Source: Plazaster borealis (Eukaryota > Echinodermata > Asteroidea > Forcipulatida > Labidiasteridae). Taken from it: 64,000 bases of DNA. Below are positions 62,681 to 64,000 of the stretch, in pieces. The DNA is taken from assembly GCA_021014325.1 (NCBI GenBank), contig CM037459.1, forward strand, positions 15,836,501 through 15,900,500, in the 5' to 3' direction. The notes under the pieces were generated by a model, which saw only the letters and a program-made list of their open reading frames with translations, did no database searches and was not told where the DNA came from. Positions within the stretch are counted from its first letter, which is position 1; every line of letters starts with the position of its first letter. The translations under genes were made by a program, and so were the position numbers.

Positions 62681-64000
62681 ACATGACCAAGTTTGATCCT
62701 TGTTGGGCTGGACAACCATGCATAAGTTTACTACAGAGATTCTACAGAGGTATACAGTCCTTTTGCGACTAGAGAGAGTAGTGGTTCAAGTGACTACCTT
62801 GTTCGGGGGGTTGGGCTTCAGAGATATTGACCAAAAAAGTGTTGATATCATGTAGAAACAGCATTCTAGGTAGGATAAAATTATAGCGTATAGGGGTGCA
62901 GGGTTTTTTTAATGAAATTTCAGAGACGTTTTACATATTATTTCTTTCTCACTTTGAAAATTATTAGGAATTTGCTTTATAGTGGGCCAGCCAAAGAGTG
63001 AAACTACACTTTGGACGGCATAGTTTGTTAATGGCTGTCATCCATGCTAGATATATTGTTCATGGGATCAGGAAGACAATTAGGGTGGATGCCACGCTTG
63101 ATTTCAAATTTTAAGGTCATTTTGAGGTCAAAAGGTCAAATAAGGTCAAAAATCAGTATTTTCAAAACTTGTAAAAAGTTTGATAGATCTATCCATAAAA
63201 TTTATTGTTAACTTCATGAACAAATTTCTGGAGGACTTTTTCAAGTTTAGCTTGTTTGTTACTTTATCCCTTTATGGGGAGGGGTCTGTTGGATAAAAAT
63301 AAGGGGCCACACATTTGCTATGTACGCAGAAATAGCATTCTAGTGAAATTATAGCACAGGAGGTGCATTTCATGAGACTAACCAGCGAGTGTGAAGTGCA
63401 AAGCATTTACAGTTTGGGGTTCAGGGCCTGCTTTAGGGCCCCATGGAAATTCTAAACAATACATGCTCTCCGGTACTATCTAGGACATTTTAGAGGCATT
63501 TTACACATTATTTTTACCTATTTCAATTATTACTTTAAGTCACAGTAATTGTAATAAACGCACAGTTGTACAGCAGTTTTTTACTACAGAAGAATTGCTT
63601 CACCCCCTCACTTCTCTCTTTATTATTTTTAAAATATTTTTTGTCAAATTTTACTGGAGGATACATGCCCCCTGAGCCCCTCCTTGGATCCGTGCCTGAT
63701 TTACCGTTTCATTCTTTTGTTAAAGGGAAAGATTAATTTTAAACAGCTTTGGTTGGTTTGGGGTTTTGGGGTTTATAGACATTTATCTATTTCAGAAAAA
63801 TGATCTATGACATGTTAAGTGTTTTAAAGGGAGCATACCTTTGGTAATTACTCCAAAAATGAATGACCATAACAACTTCCTTAAGAAGCACTGCAGCTGT
63901 TGATAATGTATAACACTTTGAGAAACGATTCCCTTCCAAGGAATTTTGTTTAGAGAAAGGAATTTTAACAAATTTCAATCCGAGAAACGTTTCATGCTTG
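62681..64000. other. 3' UTR or intergenic sequence, no gene seen
   Basis: AT-rich. A short series of AAGGTCA words lies at 63110-63150 (TTAAGGTCATTTTGAGGTCA, AAAGGTCAAATAAGGTCA). No coding signal on either strand. Confidence 0.5.

Overview
The window is eukaryotic, AT-rich genomic DNA. It has short exons with consensus GT/AG borders, long introns, non-LTR, Penelope and tyrosine-recombinase retrotransposons, TIR elements and an unusual amount of tandem repeat. The repeat mix (L2- and CR1-type LINEs with a 2A-like motif, a Ngaro-type element, Penelope elements) and the host gene suggest a marine invertebrate deuterostome such as an echinoderm. That placement is inference and cannot be proven from this sequence alone.

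One host gene spans nearly the whole window on the + strand: an orthologue of KHDC4 (BLOM7/KIAA0907), a KH-domain RNA-binding protein linked to pre-mRNA splicing. Eleven exons between 4181 and 62556 can be joined in a single continuous reading frame of about 741 codons plus stop. The first exon enters mid-codon, so the 5' exons and promoter lie upstream of the window. The KH region is in exons 12175-12258 and 14566-14751. The conserved QKRRF...LLGYQ, HGPxHxTNxGT, LMPPP, GLVxYxxxDSDEDED and C-terminal PFWM signatures follow in the same order as in the vertebrate protein.

Everything else lies in the introns or flanks. 1-4180: a 53-bp minisatellite. 4390-12174: a 2.1-kb TIR element, a nearly full L2-type LINE, an RT fragment and a second TIR-like element. 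12259-23678: RT fragments, a 62-bp minisatellite, Penelope fragments in opposite orientations, a 21-bp minisatellite and a TTAA-flanked MITE. 23826-51528: one intron of 27.7 kb dominated by a 31-bp satellite whose unit carries the heptamer TGAGTCA. The satellite is interrupted by a hAT-like element, a second CAGACCTGCCAACC element and a CR1-type LINE that itself holds a nested LINE tail. A Ngaro-like retrotransposon follows on the - strand. 51901-62060: a 21-bp minisatellite with an embedded MITE, a hAT-like element, a 33-bp minisatellite and a P-like TIR element. After 62556 come the 3' UTR and intergenic sequence.

No tRNA, rRNA, CRISPR or bacterial-type operon was seen. The most notable signal is the 31-bp satellite: by length there are about 460 units, and most carry a consensus AP-1 site at about three helical turns spacing inside a transcribed intron of a splicing-factor gene.
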